Shown: piece by piece, positions 5,907 to 14,292 of the stretch
Layout: the number at the start of each line of letters is the position of its first letter
Position numbering within the stretch: the stretch's first letter is position 1
From: Prevotella sp.
GTDB lineage: Bacteria; Bacteroidota; Bacteroidia; Bacteroidales; Bacteroidaceae
DNA: 39,527 bases
Direction of reading: 5' to 3'
Assembly: GCA_017548525.1 (NCBI GenBank)
Contig: JAFYZV010000141.1
Coordinates: 1-39,527 of the forward strand
Program-made: the position numbers and the translations under genes
Notes under the pieces: model-generated
The model's input: only the letters and a program-made list of their open reading frames with translations
The model's database searches: none
Told to the model about the DNA's origin: nothing

Positions 5907-8900
5907 ATGCTAATCCATTTACGGGCATTGACGAATGCCTCTATCCACGGTGTCACTTCATCATTCTTACGCCCTGCGGGGTACCAGGCATTTTGCCACG
6001 GAAAAATCGCACGTTCCAAGTGTGGCATCATAGCGAGATGCCGCCCGTCGGCGGAACAAATGCCAGCCACGTCGTAGTCGCTTCCATTGGGATTGCCAGG
6101 GTATTTATGGTAAAGGTATTTGGCAATGATATGGTAATGGCTCTCTGGCTCGGGCAAGCGGAATCGCCCTTCGCCATGCGCCACCCAGATTCCGAGCTTG
6201 TTGCCGCTGAGGCTTCCGAGCATCACGCTGTCGTTTTGCGGAATCTTGACTGTGACAAACGCACTCTCAAACTTATGAGAAACGTTATGAGTTAAAGATG
6301 TAGGACGGATGATGGTTGAAGGATGAAGTGTTTCGCCTATCGGCGAGGATGAAGGATGAATGGTAGAAGTACTTCCTCCATCGTAATTCCTACTTCCTCC
6401 TTCAACCAGCCCCAGCTCAACCATCAACTGACAGCCATTGCAGATGCCTAACGACAATGTGTCCTCACGGGCATAGAACCTGTCGAGAGCCTCCTTAGCC
6501 TTGGGATTGTACAGGAATGCTCCCGCCCATCCCTTGGCAGAACCGAGGACATCGGAATTGGAGAAGCCGCCACAGAACACTATCATGTTTACCTCCTCCA
6601 GCGTCTCACGCCCGCTGATGAGGTCGGTCATGGTCACGTCTTTCACGTCAAAGCCCGCAAAGTACAAGGAATAAGCCATCTCACGGTCGCCATTGGTGCC
6701 TTTCTCGCGGATGATGGCAGCTTTAGCCCTATTCTTCTCTTCCTTACGTTTCTTCATCAATCCATATTGGGAGAACCTGCCCCTGAAACTCTTACTAAAT
6801 GACATTTCGAGCGGTTGGGTGGCATAATTGGCAAAACGTTCACCCGCCATGCCGTTCATGCTCTGCTTGCGGTCGAGAAGATAGGAGGTCTTATACCACA
6901 CATCACGCAACTCGTCTATGTCGAATGAGTATTCTTGCTCGCCATCCTTAATAACTAAGGAACGGGTGGAGGGGGTAGGATAGCCTATCTTAGCAAAACC
7001 CACGCCGATATCTTCCAAGTATTCGCGGAGGTCATACTTATGTTGGTCGCTTACCTGAATGATAACACCAGGATTTTCGGCGAACAAAGTCTTCACGATG
7101 TCATCCGTAGCCATTTCGTGAAGGTTAATCTTCATGCCGCCGTCCTTATTGGCGAAACACATCTCTAACAACGTGGTAATCATGCCGCCAGCCGAAATGT
7201 CATGACCTGCCATGATCCATCCACGACGAACCAATTCCTGAATGGCATTGAAACATTCCACGAAATAGTCGGCATTTCTCACCGTCGGCACGTCATCACC
7301 CACCTTGCCAAGGCTCTGTGCAAAGGCACTACCGCCAAGTCGTTGCTGGTCGAAAGAGAAGTCTATGTGATAAATAGATGAATGTTTGTCATTCACCAAG
7401 ACTGGCGAAACCACCATCTTCACATCTGACACCTCGCCTCCCGCGCTGACAATGACCGTTCCTGGGGAAATGACTTTCTCGCCATTGGGATATTGTTGAG
7501 TCATCGAGAGCGAATCCTTTCCCGTCGGCACATTGACATGGATGGACAGACAAAAGTCTGACAAGGCTTGCACAGCAGCATACAGACGAGCATCTTCACC
7601 CTCCTGTGAGCGGCACGGCCACATCCAGTTGGCAGAGAGAGACACGCTATTGAGCCCTTCTGCCAAGGGTGCCCACACAATATTGGTGAGTGATTCTGCC
7701 ACGGATAAGACACTCCCCGCCTCGGGCGATGCCAACCCTGCCTGCGGTGCATGACCAATGGCGGTTGCTATGCCTCTCTTCCCTTGATAGTCAAGTGCCA
7801 CCACACCACAGTCAGACAAGGGCAACTGTATCTGTCCTTGACATTGCTGACGGGCAATCCTACCCGTCACCGAGCGGTCTACCTTGTTGGTGAGCCAGTC
7901 CTTGCAAGCCACGGCTTCCAATTGCAGCACCCGCCTGACATAATCTTGAAGGTTGGCTTTGTCATATTCTACATTTTGGTAATGATGCTCCACGGTGTTG
8001 TCGCGCATGATGGTTTTGGGTGAATGTCCAAACATCTGAGCCACATCCAAGTCGAAGGGTTTCTTGCCATCACCCTGCACGAAGGAGAAATGGGCATCGC
8101 CCGTTGTCTCGCCCACCACATAGAGCGGTGCACGCTCGCGCTCTGCAATCTTGCGCACTTGGTCAATGTGCTTCTCGTCAATGAGCAAACCCATGCGCTC
8201 CTGACTCTCATTGGCGATGATTTCCTTGGCAGAAAGGGTTTGGTCGCCGATAGGCAATTGATCCATGTCTATCCTTCCACCGCATTCTTCCACCAACTCG
8301 CTCAAGCAATTCAAGTGTCCCGCGCTTCCATGGTCATGGATGCTCACAACGGGATTGTCATCCGACTCCACTAAAGCCCTTACCAAGTTGTAGGCTCGTT
8401 TCTGCATCTCTGGATTGGCACGTTGCACGGCATTCAACTCAATACCATTGGAATAACGCCCTGTATCTACCGACGAAACGCTACCGCCACCCAAGCCGAT
8501 GCGATAGTTATCGCCACCTACCACGACCACCTTGTTTCCTTTCTGCGGTTCTTTCTTCAGGCAGTCGCGCCGTGTACCATAACCGACACCACCCGCTAAC
8601 ATAATCACCTTATCGTATGCGTACAACGGCTCTCCTTCCTCCTGATGCTCAAACGTCAACACGGAACCGCAAATCAGCGGCTGACCGAATTTGTTGCCGA
8701 AATCACTTGCACCATTGGATGCCTTGATCAATATTTGCTCAGGAGTTTGATAGAGCCACTCACGCTCCTTGATGGAGGAAGGAGGAGGGAGGAGGGAGGA
8801 GGTGGTGCGCGATGCACAGTCTTGATGTTCTGAAGTTTGACGTAAACCTTCCTTCGTACTTCGTACTTCTTTACTTAATTTACTTCCTCCTTCATCATTC

Positions 8901-9799
8901 CTACATCCTACTTCTATTCTGGGATATGCCGTCATGTAAACAGCCGTGCCAGCGATAGGCCATGAGCCGACACCACCGCCCATGCGGTCGCGAATCTCTC
9001 CTCCCGTACCTGTGGCGGCACCGTTGAATGGCTCCACCGTCGTAGGAAAGTTATGCGTTTCCGCTTTCAAGGAGATTACGCTTTCTATTCTCTTGATCTC
9101 AAACCAATCACTCGTCGTTTGGTCTTTCGGGGCAAATTGCTCCACCACGGGACCTTTGGCGAATGCCACGTTGTCCTTATAGGCAGAAAGGATTTTATTA
9201 GGGTTTTCCTGTGTGGTTTTCTTAATCATCGCAAAGAGCGAAGACTCCTTCTCCTCACCGTCAATGATAAACGTGCCACCAAATATCTTGTGACGACAAT
9301 GCTCGGAGTTAATCTGTGCAAAGCCGAAAATCTCGGAATCTGTCAACCTACGCCCATTCTGTTGCTCTATCTGGTGAAGATAGGCTATCTCCTCGGCAGA
9401 CAGGGCAAGCCCTTCCTGTTCGTTGTATTCTTCAATGTTGTCAACATACTTGATGGGTTCAGGTTGGTGCTTGATGGTAAATATTTCCTGATTTAAGCCC
9501 TTGTACATGCGTTGCAACATTGGGTCATGCTCGGCTTCTGCCGATTTCACGGGGAAATACTCCTCAATACGCAAGATGCCATTGAGACCCATGTTTTGGG
9601 TAATCTCAACGGCATTCGTACTCCAAGGAGTAACCATCTCGCGGCGTGGACCCACATAAAAGCCTTCCATGCTTGTGTTCTCCACAGGTGTAGCGTTGCC
9701 ATAAAGCCAGCAAAGCGCGTCTATCTCATCTTGATTGGGGGAGTGATTGATTTCCGTAGCAATGATGCTATCGGACTTTGTTTGAAAGAAAAATATCAT
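5891..9799 (-). CDS. purL: phosphoribosylformylglycinamidine synthase, large single-chain form
   Basis: A cytosolic single-chain FGAM synthase for the fourth step of IMP synthesis (FGAR + Gln + ATP to FGAM). The N-terminal region, two AIRS-like ATPase halves (SAGGMITTLLEMCF in the second; HSRCHK-type 'SEHCRHKIF' near residue 165; ETHNFPTTVEPFNGAATGTGG) and a C-terminal class I glutamine amidotransferase with the LGICNGCQLMVELG nucleophile motif are all present. It has 1302 residues against about 1230-1240 in other Bacteroidales as I know the family. The excess sits in two low-complexity segments, residues ~294-343 and ~1132-1169, both encoded by heptamer-repeat DNA, in frame and without stops. 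The conserved flanks resume directly (WLYQTPEQILIKASNGA; VSHKFESAFV). A consensus promoter lies upstream; chrA, chrA and GH43 follow. Confidence 0.97.
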   Translation of the reverse strand: MIFFFQTKSDSIIATEINHSPNQDEIDALCWLYGNATPVENTSMEGFYVGPRREMVTPWSTNAVEITQNMGLNGILRIEEYFPVKSAEAEHDPMLQRMYKGLNQEIFTIKHQPEPIKYVDNIEEYNEQEGLALSAEEIAYLHQIEQQNGRRLTDSEIFGFAQINSEHCRHKIFGGTFIIDGEEKESSLFAMIKKTTQENPNKILSAYKDNVAFAKGPVVEQFAPKDQTTSDWFEIKRIESVISLKAETHNFPTTVEPFNGAATGTGGEIRDRMGGGVGSWPIAGTAVYMTAYPRIEVGCRNDEGGSKLSKEVRSTKEGLRQTSEHQDCASRTTSSLLPPPSSIKEREWLYQTPEQILIKASNGASDFGNKFGQPLICGSVLTFEHQEEGEPLYAYDKVIMLAGGVGYGTRRDCLKKEPQKGNKVVVVGGDNYRIGLGGGSVSSVDTGRYSNGIELNAVQRANPEMQKRAYNLVRALVESDDNPVVSIHDHGSAGHLNCLSELVEECGGRIDMDQLPIGDQTLSAKEIIANESQERMGLLIDEKHIDQVRKIAERERAPLYVVGETTGDAHFSFVQGDGKKPFDLDVAQMFGHSPKTIMRDNTVEHHYQNVEYDKANLQDYVRRVLQLEAVACKDWLTNKVDRSVTGRIARQQCQGQIQLPLSDCGVVALDYQGKRGIATAIGHAPQAGLASPEAGSVLSVAESLTNIVWAPLAEGLNSVSLSANWMWPCRSQEGEDARLYAAVQALSDFCLSIHVNVPTGKDSLSMTQQYPNGEKVISPGTVIVSAGGEVSDVKMVVSPVLVNDKHSSIYHIDFSFDQQRLGGSAFAQSLGKVGDDVPTVRNADYFVECFNAIQELVRRGWIMAGHDISAGGMITTLLEMCFANKDGGMKINLHEMATDDIVKTLFAENPGVIIQVSDQHKYDLREYLEDIGVGFAKIGYPTPSTRSLVIKDGEQEYSFDIDELRDVWYKTSYLLDRKQSMNGMAGERFANYATQPLEMSFSKSFRGRFSQYGLMKKRKEEKNRAKAAIIREKGTNGDREMAYSLYFAGFDVKDVTMTDLISGRETLEEVNMIVFCGGFSNSDVLGSAKGWAGAFLYNPKAKEALDRFYAREDTLSLGICNGCQLMVELGLVEGGSRNYDGGSTSTIHPSSSPIGETLHPSTIIRPTSLTHNVSHKFESAFVTVKIPQNDSVMLGSLSGNKLGIWVAHGEGRFRLPEPESHYHIIAKYLYHKYPGNPNGSDYDVAGICSADGRHLAMMPHLERAIFPWQNAWYPAGRKNDEVTPWIEAFVNARKWISMRLKI
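6293..6407. repeat. in-frame heptamer palindromic insertion in purL (C-terminal copy)
   Basis: The 7-mers GGATGAT, GGTTGAA, GGATGAA (6307-6327) are followed by a perfect hairpin TCGCC-TATC-GGCGA (6333-6346), then GGATGAA, GGATGAA, TGGTAGA, AGTACTT, CCTCCAT, CGTAATT, CCTACTT, CCTCCTT in phase from 6347 to 6402. The outer arms 6315-6328 and 6393-6406 are complementary with one mismatch. It encodes PurL residues ~1132-1169, a G/S/T/P-rich loop absent from the usual family sequence. Confidence 0.75.
8774..8918. repeat. in-frame heptamer palindromic insertion in purL (N-terminal copy)
   Basis: Four perfect-phase 7-mers, GGAGGAA then GGAGGAG three times (8774-8801), are followed by a hairpin GTGC-GCGAT-GCAC (8805-8817). 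A pyrimidine arm of 7-mers then runs in phase from 8856 (GTACTTC twice, TTTACTT, AATTTAC, TTCCTCC, TTCATCA, TTCCTAC, ATCCTAC). The purine and pyrimidine arms are broadly complementary. It encodes PurL residues ~294-343, rich in S, R, K, E and P, at a point where relatives have a short linker. Confidence 0.75.
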
Positions 9800-9818
9800 G
9801 TCTATCCGAATTTTTCTG

Positions 9819-9850
9819 CAAAGTTACTGCAAAACACAGAGAATAGCAAA
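9819..9850 (-). promoter_or_regulatory. purL promoter
   Basis: The minus strand carries TTTG (9847-9850) and, 20 bp later, TAACTTTG (9819-9826), a full match to the Bacteroidota -33/-7 arrangement. The start site would be near 9812, about 13 bases before the purL ATG at 9799. A small palindrome GCAAAT-G-ATTTGC (9846-9858) covers the -33 box and might be an operator. The remaining bases to 9954 show nothing else. Confidence 0.65.
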
Positions 9851-9954
9851 TGATTTGCACCAAATTTTAAGGACTTTCCATGTTGCACAAACCATCTTAT
9901 CAACCACCATCTTAAATGAAATGTGTCATAATTGAAGAGACATGTTTTGTTTTT

Positions 9955-11742
9955 CTAAGATTTATATTCTCCCTCTATCATCTTTCCTATCACTAACTTG
10001 TCACCCGAAAGGTCTACTTCAAACAAATGTGGGACGCGATGGTAGCGACCGTTGTTATTCATGTGGCTATGCACCGACATCATCCATTTGCCTTGTAAGG
10101 TCTTGAACAACATGCCATGCCCGAAATTGGGAGGGGTGATAGGTAGCGGTTCTTGCATCCATGGACCATCAAGTGTGCCGCTTTGGCTGTATGCCACGCC
10201 TTGCGTGTACACATCATCCACCCAGCTGGTCCATATCATTCCTAACCTTCCCGTACCTGTCCGAAACAAGTATGGACCATCTGTTACCTTATTGGGCTTC
10301 ACCACTCCATCTTCTACCTCCCGACTCCACGGCGAGTCAGATGCCCTGAAGAGAACTTTCCCCTCGCCGATAGAACCACTCAGGTCGGGTTTCAACTGGA
10401 TTTTCTCGATGGTGCCATTCCAGTTTTGCAACCATTCTCCACAATACACCATATAGGGATTGCCATCTTTATCTACCCAGAACGTACCATCAAGGGTAGG
10501 TTGGGTGGTAGGTAAATATGTTTTGTCTGCCATGGGAACGTATGGACCGTCGGGCTTATCGCTCACAAGGATATGGCTTGCCCTTCGTGGGATGACATTC
10601 CCCCGCACGGTGTCTATCTTGATGCTTTCATTGGTAAAAGTGGCAAAATAATAGTATTTGCCCTTATATTGATGCAGTTCCGCCGCCCAGATGGCTGGTC
10701 TTCGTCCCATCCATGAAGCCGTGTCGTGTTTCACCACGTTATAAGGACCCGTCCATTGGTTGAGGTCTTTGCTGGTATAGAGCCTTCCACCCGTTCCCGT
10801 CATGTAATAGGTTTGCGTGGCGGAATCCGCCAAGATGCAAGGGTCGCTCAGCACGATGGAGTCTCTTGGCACGGTACGAATCCTATTCCATGGACGCTCT
10901 TGACGTTGGTAAACACGCACATAGTCAATCTCATATCGCATGGGCATACTCGCATCGTCAATCTTTCCACCATTGTCCCCACCTATCGCTAAGTTGAGCA
11001 AGATGTATTGAGGGGCGTGAAAGGGGTTTTTATGTTGACCTATAGAGCCGTTGACGGTTTCGCTCAAAGGAATCTCATTGAGCAACTCATCGTCCAAATA
11101 GATGCTGATGGAACGGGGTGTCCAATCCATTCGCCATAGGTGGAATTGCTCTGCCCAGTGTTTATCCTTGTCCGTGAAGTGGGAGAAAGGGATGCGCTTG
11201 CTATTCCACACGGCATCAAAATGGCGGTCATTGCCCCAACAGGCGTTAGCCAAGATATGCGGGACACCTTTGATGCGATAGTATTCCATCACGTCAATCT
11301 CACCACACGAGGGCCATTCCATGCCTTTACCCAATAGCCAAATGGCAGGCCAGGCACCGCCCGCCGTGGGAATCTTGGCTCTCACCTCCATCCTACCGTA
11401 TGTGAAAGAGAAACTCCTGCGAGTGGTGAGCGATGCAGAGGTGTATTCAATGTATTTCCTACTCCTCCGCCAATCGTTATTCCCACTCTCGTACATGGGA
11501 TTGTCTCTCTTTTCCTTTCGTGCTTCTATGATGAGACATCCATCTTGGCAATAGGCATTATCACCTTGATACCATTGCGCCTCATGGTTTCTCACAAAGC
11601 CCCGTTCTGGTTCCCACACATGACGGTCGTAGCTCCCATCGGTGTTAAACTCATCACTCCAAAGGAGTTTCCAATCTCCTTGCGCCATTCCTTCCCATAA
11701 CATTCCCATGGCAAGGAACATCATTAAACCAAACCTTTTCAT
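9955..11742 (-). CDS. secreted GH16-GH43 fusion glycosidase
   Basis: A 595-residue secreted enzyme. Residues 1-21 form a signal peptide (MKRFGLMMFLAMGMLWEGMAQ). Residues ~23-280 are a GH16 beta-glucanase/laminarinase-type jelly roll with catalytic motif EIDVME (E148 nucleophile, D150, E153 acid/base). Residues ~290-595 are a GH43-like propeller starting VLSDPCILADS, with IWAAELHQYKGKYYYFATF, LDGTFWVDKDGNPYMVY and DGPYLFRTGTGRLGMIWTSW. At the usual acid position the motif reads VTDGPY, with Asp where many GH43 members have Glu, so activity or subfamily should be judged with care. The two catalytic families on one chain suggest a glucan or mixed polysaccharide with arabinose or xylose decorations. 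It lies downstream of the GH27 gene but has its own promoter in the 49-bp gap. Confidence 0.88.
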   Translation of the reverse strand: MKRFGLMMFLAMGMLWEGMAQGDWKLLWSDEFNTDGSYDRHVWEPERGFVRNHEAQWYQGDNAYCQDGCLIIEARKEKRDNPMYESGNNDWRRSRKYIEYTSASLTTRRSFSFTYGRMEVRAKIPTAGGAWPAIWLLGKGMEWPSCGEIDVMEYYRIKGVPHILANACWGNDRHFDAVWNSKRIPFSHFTDKDKHWAEQFHLWRMDWTPRSISIYLDDELLNEIPLSETVNGSIGQHKNPFHAPQYILLNLAIGGDNGGKIDDASMPMRYEIDYVRVYQRQERPWNRIRTVPRDSIVLSDPCILADSATQTYYMTGTGGRLYTSKDLNQWTGPYNVVKHDTASWMGRRPAIWAAELHQYKGKYYYFATFTNESIKIDTVRGNVIPRRASHILVSDKPDGPYVPMADKTYLPTTQPTLDGTFWVDKDGNPYMVYCGEWLQNWNGTIEKIQLKPDLSGSIGEGKVLFRASDSPWSREVEDGVVKPNKVTDGPYLFRTGTGRLGMIWTSWVDDVYTQGVAYSQSGTLDGPWMQEPLPITPPNFGHGMLFKTLQGKWMMSVHSHMNNNGRYHRVPHLFEVDLSGDKLVIGKMIEGEYKS

Positions 11743-11762
11743 GTCACCAATAGTTTACAGCG

Positions 11763-11770
11763 CAAAGATA
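11763..11770 (-). promoter_or_regulatory. -7 element for the GH16-GH43 gene
   Basis: CAAAGATA on the plus strand gives TATCTTTG on the minus, a full TAnnTTTG match 20 bp before the ATG at 11742. No TTTG box lies at the standard distance upstream. Confidence 0.45.
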
Positions 11771-11791
11771 TAAAATATATTGGTTTATGCG

Positions 11792-14281
11792 TTATCTAAT
11801 GGCAACTTTCTTTCCATTGACAAGATAGACTCCCTGCTGGGGAGTCCTCACACGCCGCCCCTGTAAGTCAAAGATACCGACACTTTCATTGTTAAATCCT
11901 TCCATCTTCACACTTTCTCCAATGCCAATCGTAGCCTTGTCACCCAAGCGAAGCAAGCGCACACCGTGACTCGGTACGGTGGTGGTCATCGTTCCTATGG
12001 CGATACCAAGGTCTTCGCCAGCCCAGATGTCATGTACGGGTACCGCCTCATCATCACCATAACCTAACTGGGCAAGGTTGAAGGTGTAAGGGGTACTCTT
12101 CGTAACATAGAAAAGGAACTCCATTGTGGTGCCAGAACTATTGGGATTGTCGGTGTCACACGACGAGTCGTATCCACAGAGGGCGCGGAAAGTCTTATAG
12201 TTGTGTCCTGCGGGAAGGTCGTAGACAAGCGTACACTGGGCATTCAGACCAAGACCTGTGGTGTATGATTTGCCATCAACGATGAGCGTCCTGCCCTCGA
12301 CATTCTTGTTCACGTTCAGCGACCCCCAATCAGATGTGTACGATGTATATTTCAACTTGGTAAGCGAAGTCTCATTGCCGTCAGCGTCAATGAGGATGGG
12401 ATTGATGAGGTCGGCGCGGTCGTAGGCGAAACCGTCGCCCCAATTGCTCACAACAATCTTCAGTTGCTCGGCTCCAGTCACGTCACATTCCATCGTCACC
12501 GACTTGGTACCGTTGCGCGAGATAAGCCCTGAACGTGCAGCGGAGTCATCCTGTTCATCGGTAAGCGGGTTTTGGCAGAACACCATGAAGCGGATGCTCG
12601 TCGTGGCATTCGGCTGGTTGATGCCAGAATCGTCGGCTGCCGCCATTGCCTTGAAACGCACCACGTCCATGTCGTCAGGTATCTTGAAGAAGATGGCAGC
12701 GTTGGCATCGGCAGAGAATCCACGGTCATATTTCACGCCCATCACCGTCATCTTACCACCCGTCTCTACATTGCTGTTCTCGCGGATGTGGTTGAAGTAG
12801 CTCTTCGTATAGTCGCGTGTCTTATATTTTCCAGTCAGTGGCACCTCGCTGCCGTCGCGCAGGATGAGCGTGGGGTTAATCCAGTCGGCATGGTCATAGT
12901 TGTAGTTGTCGCCGCCATCGTCAATGACTAACACCAACGTCTTCTCGCCTTCAGGCCACTCAATATCCACATCGACGGCATGTCCGTCGGTGGTATAAGC
13001 CACAGTCTCACTCTTGTAAAGAGCTTTCTGTCCCACCACCCATCGGGTGTTGTCACGTTGGAAGAGGGCGAGGTAGCGTGTGTCGCCAATGTGCGATGTC
13101 CATGCCACACGTCCCAAGTCCTCATCATTGAAGACCTGATGAGCCTCCTCGCCATACTTGTGCATCTGGTGATACTCCTCGTTGTTGAGCAGCGAGAGGG
13201 TGAAGGCATCGTTCCTTGTCATCTCGCCGCCAAAGAACAAGGGCGAATGGCAGATGCCCCACAGTGTCATCATCGTCAGTTGCTCGTTTTGCGAGAGGCG
13301 TGTCCAGCGGCCTCCATCGGCACCAGTGTAACCGTTGTCGCCGATGGTCATCGAGATTTGTCCCAAGGGAAGCATGTCGCAGTCGGCATAGTTGCCGGGA
13401 CGTGTCACCGTCTCCCATTCATGAGCCTCGTTGAAAACGGCATCTACGGCACTCCAGTTGTCCCACAGGTCATCCATCATACGCCACATGTTGGCATTGT
13501 TGAGACACTCTGAGGCGTATTGGTACTGTGTCTTGCCAGGACTTAATGAAAGGACGATGGGGTGTCCTGTCTGGTCAATGGCTTTCCTGATCATGTGAAT
13601 CTCGTCGGTGTAGAACGGCCTTGACAGGTCATCAATCTTCAAGAAGTCCACACCCCACTCGGCATAGAGATCCATGATGCTGTTATAATACATTTGTCCT
13701 GCCACATTGTTCCTGACCAACAGATTGTCTTTCAGCCATGTACAGGGAGAGGTGGTGCCGTTGTAGACTTGGCTCCATGCCGTGTTCTCACTGCCTTTCA
13801 ACTTGTAGGACGAGCCAACAACGCTTTTCGGTACCCCGCGCATGATATGGATGCCGAACTTCAAACCCATGGCATGAATCTTGTCCGCGAGTGCCTTAAA
13901 GCCCATGTTCTTGCCATCAACCATGCACGAAGGGAAGCGTGAGGGAGAGGGAAGGTAGCGTCCATATTCATCAAGCACATATCCTTGGTCGCCCCGTTGG
14001 TTGTAATTACCGCCGCCCAATGACGGATGGTTGCAATACCAGCGGATGTCAATCACCACGTATTCCCACCCGTGACGCACCAAGTCGTTATCCACGAGAT
14101 ACTGCGCATTCTGCAACACCTCTTTCTCTGTGACACTACTGTAATAACAGTCCCATGAATTCCAACCCATGGGTGGTGTCATCGCCCAAGTACGAAATGT
14201 GGCAACATCACTGTTTTCTGTCGTTTGTGCCGTCAGCCCCATCGTAGCGGATAGCATCAGATATACCAGGAAAAGTCTCAT
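11792..14281 (-). CDS. secreted GH27 alpha-galactosidase-like enzyme with NPCBM-like modules
   Basis: An 829-residue secreted protein with a signal peptide (residues 1-19, MRLFLVYLMLSATMGLTAQ). A GH27 barrel follows: MTPPMGWNSWDCYYSSV, then the nucleophile motif FLKIDD (D217) and WRMMDDLWDNW with the likely acid Asp. Residues ~410-770 contain two galactose-binding-like/NPCBM-type modules with parallel phrases: 'NYDHADWINPTLILRDGSEVPL' and 'AYDRADLINPILIDADGNETSL', each followed by a signature (VMGVKYDRGFSADANAAIFF; GKSYTTGLGLNAQCTLVY). The last ~35 residues (GIFDLQGRRVRTPQQGVYLV...KVAIR) look like the short C-terminal tail related to T9SS sorting domains. It follows pepC by 11 bp, so it is probably co-transcribed. 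Substrate is likely alpha-galactoside side chains. Confidence 0.87.
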   Translation of the reverse strand: MRLFLVYLMLSATMGLTAQTTENSDVATFRTWAMTPPMGWNSWDCYYSSVTEKEVLQNAQYLVDNDLVRHGWEYVVIDIRWYCNHPSLGGGNYNQRGDQGYVLDEYGRYLPSPSRFPSCMVDGKNMGFKALADKIHAMGLKFGIHIMRGVPKSVVGSSYKLKGSENTAWSQVYNGTTSPCTWLKDNLLVRNNVAGQMYYNSIMDLYAEWGVDFLKIDDLSRPFYTDEIHMIRKAIDQTGHPIVLSLSPGKTQYQYASECLNNANMWRMMDDLWDNWSAVDAVFNEAHEWETVTRPGNYADCDMLPLGQISMTIGDNGYTGADGGRWTRLSQNEQLTMMTLWGICHSPLFFGGEMTRNDAFTLSLLNNEEYHQMHKYGEEAHQVFNDEDLGRVAWTSHIGDTRYLALFQRDNTRWVVGQKALYKSETVAYTTDGHAVDVDIEWPEGEKTLVLVIDDGGDNYNYDHADWINPTLILRDGSEVPLTGKYKTRDYTKSYFNHIRENSNVETGGKMTVMGVKYDRGFSADANAAIFFKIPDDMDVVRFKAMAAADDSGINQPNATTSIRFMVFCQNPLTDEQDDSAARSGLISRNGTKSVTMECDVTGAEQLKIVVSNWGDGFAYDRADLINPILIDADGNETSLTKLKYTSYTSDWGSLNVNKNVEGRTLIVDGKSYTTGLGLNAQCTLVYDLPAGHNYKTFRALCGYDSSCDTDNPNSSGTTMEFLFYVTKSTPYTFNLAQLGYGDDEAVPVHDIWAGEDLGIAIGTMTTTVPSHGVRLLRLGDKATIGIGESVKMEGFNNESVGIFDLQGRRVRTPQQGVYLVNGKKVAIR

Positions 14282-14292
14282 GTCCGTCTCAT

